64,000 nt of DNA. Origin: Tiliqua scincoides. Lineage: Eukaryota > Chordata > Lepidosauria > Squamata > Scincidae. Made by a program: the position numbers and the translations under genes. The notes beneath the pieces were generated by a model, which saw nothing but the letters and a program-made list of their open reading frames with translations, searched no databases and was not told the DNA's origin. This document shows, piece after piece, positions 63,170-64,000 of this stretch (position 1 is the first letter of the stretch; every line of letters starts with the position of its first letter). The DNA lies in assembly GCF_035046505.1 (NCBI RefSeq), contig NC_089822.1, forward strand, positions 81,885,659 to 81,949,658. Direction: 5' to 3'.

Positions 63170-63490
63170 CATTTATTTGAATTTTTGAAATTATATGTTG
63201 CTTATCCATAACAAAAGATGCTCAATACAGCGGACAATCAAAATGAAAACACTAAAAACTGTAAAGCAAAATTAACAAAAATTAAAACCTGATAAACAGA
63301 TGCCACTGAATATCCAAAAGAGCCCATTGATCAGCTTATGGAAGAGAGTTGAATCAAGGAAGTTTTAACCACAAGGATGTTTAAAACAGGCAGTGTGAGA
63401 GCATGCAAAACATGCTAGGCCAAAACATCATATGCCTAGATTGTGAAACTCACTCCACCTGGATCACTCTACAATCTAGGCACCATTACT
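63170..63490. mobile_element. Degraded LINE 3'-region relic, MTAP intron 5
   Basis: A-rich text CAATCAAAATGAAAACACTA with GCTCAATACAGCGGACAATC resembles the phrases at 52840-53050. No frame is left. Confidence 0.35.
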
Positions 63491-63867
63491 ACATTGTCAC
63501 CAACCAAGCCTCTGAAGGAGGTAGTATGTACCTTAGATACTTGCTTATAGTATGTAAAATTTTTGTCAAGTAATCAAGCTCCAATTATCACTTTGACTTA
63601 TCTCTTATTGATCTTGGTCAATCAGAGGGCAGAGCCTTTCAACTCTGAAAAGTTTCTTGCTAAAGCAGGCTCATTTGTTTCTATAGTAACTTTGCTGGGA
63701 AATTCCAACCAAAGTTAACCTTTTATTCTCCTCCAGAGAATTTTGGAAACTTTGCTGCAGCCTTGTTCCCTTTTGCAAAGGCTTTGCATTTGGGAGGGGT
63801 CTGTTTTCTGAAAAACCAGGATGGGATCCTCCTTTCCATTTGAAACAAAGTCCCAGGCTACAATTCA

Positions 63868-63950
63868 GTGCACCATTACTTAAGAATAACACCCATGGAA
63901 AGCAGGTCTACTTCTGAGTAAGAAGGGTTGCAACTATATGCAGCTCATCT
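63868..63950. repeat. Short repeat family D copy (partial), MTAP intron 5
   Basis: GTGCACCATTACTTAAGAAT, then CAGGTCTACTTCTGAGTAAG and AAGGGTTGCAAC match the family arms. Confidence 0.5.
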
Positions 63951-64000
63951 CTCTTCTGTGAACTGAATTGCACACTCTCAGTTATGTTATGGGTTGTATG

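Larger units (their letters stand above)
62900..64000. other. Start of MTAP intron 5
   Basis: Contains the LINE-like relic 63170-63490 and a family-D piece. No further MTAP exon is visible before the window ends. Confidence 0.6.

Overview
This is a vertebrate nuclear window, almost certainly from a squamate reptile (lizard or snake). The evidence is an intact CR1 LINE, a BovB (RTE) LINE, tRNA-derived and 5S-derived SINEs, and dense small DNA transposons (hAT-, Tigger- and Harbinger-like MITEs), around one gene split into short exons. No bacterial-style genes, operons or CRISPR are present.

The only host gene I can support is MTAP (S-methyl-5'-thioadenosine phosphorylase) on the + strand. Exon 1 (start codon 41268) sits in a CpG-rich promoter block. 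Exons 2-5 are at 52659-52745, 58799-58857, 59923-60090 and 62797-62899. They give the first 150 residues, and the gene runs off the right edge. The 41 kb upstream of exon 1 contains no gene I recognise. In mammals the region upstream of MTAP leads to the interferon cluster, but no interferon or CDKN2-type exon was seen.

Layout: 1-23.6 kb is intergenic DNA with MITEs, SINE pieces and LINE-tail relics. At 23.6-25.4 kb lies a 5'-truncated CR1 on the - strand. From 25.4 to 35 kb come more MITEs, including two copies of one hAT family with perfect 8-bp target duplications, and an inverted pair of LINE tails. At 35.6-38.7 kb is a CR1 with a complete 959-codon endonuclease/reverse-transcriptase frame. 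At 40.6-41.06 kb are a 5S-headed SINE and a minisatellite just before the MTAP promoter. MTAP intron 1 (41.3-52.7 kb) holds a long inverted repeat (41.8-43.4 kb) and stacked hAT insertions. Intron 2 (52.7-58.8 kb) holds a BovB fragment, a complete LTR element and a decayed partial copy of MTAP exon 4.

The most unusual object is the LTR element at 55126-57281. It has two 384-bp LTRs that read as identical, a 5-bp target duplication and a primer-binding site matching tRNA-Leu(UAA). Its interior encodes no recognisable viral enzymes. Instead it carries a spliced, diverged piece of HNRNPM (second RRM plus Gly/Met-rich linker) in one frame with an element-specific N-terminus. A young insertion with an old cargo suggests a propagating non-autonomous ERV-L-like family that captured a host RNA-binding domain. 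All calls come from reading the sequence and from memory of the families; no alignments or database searches were run.
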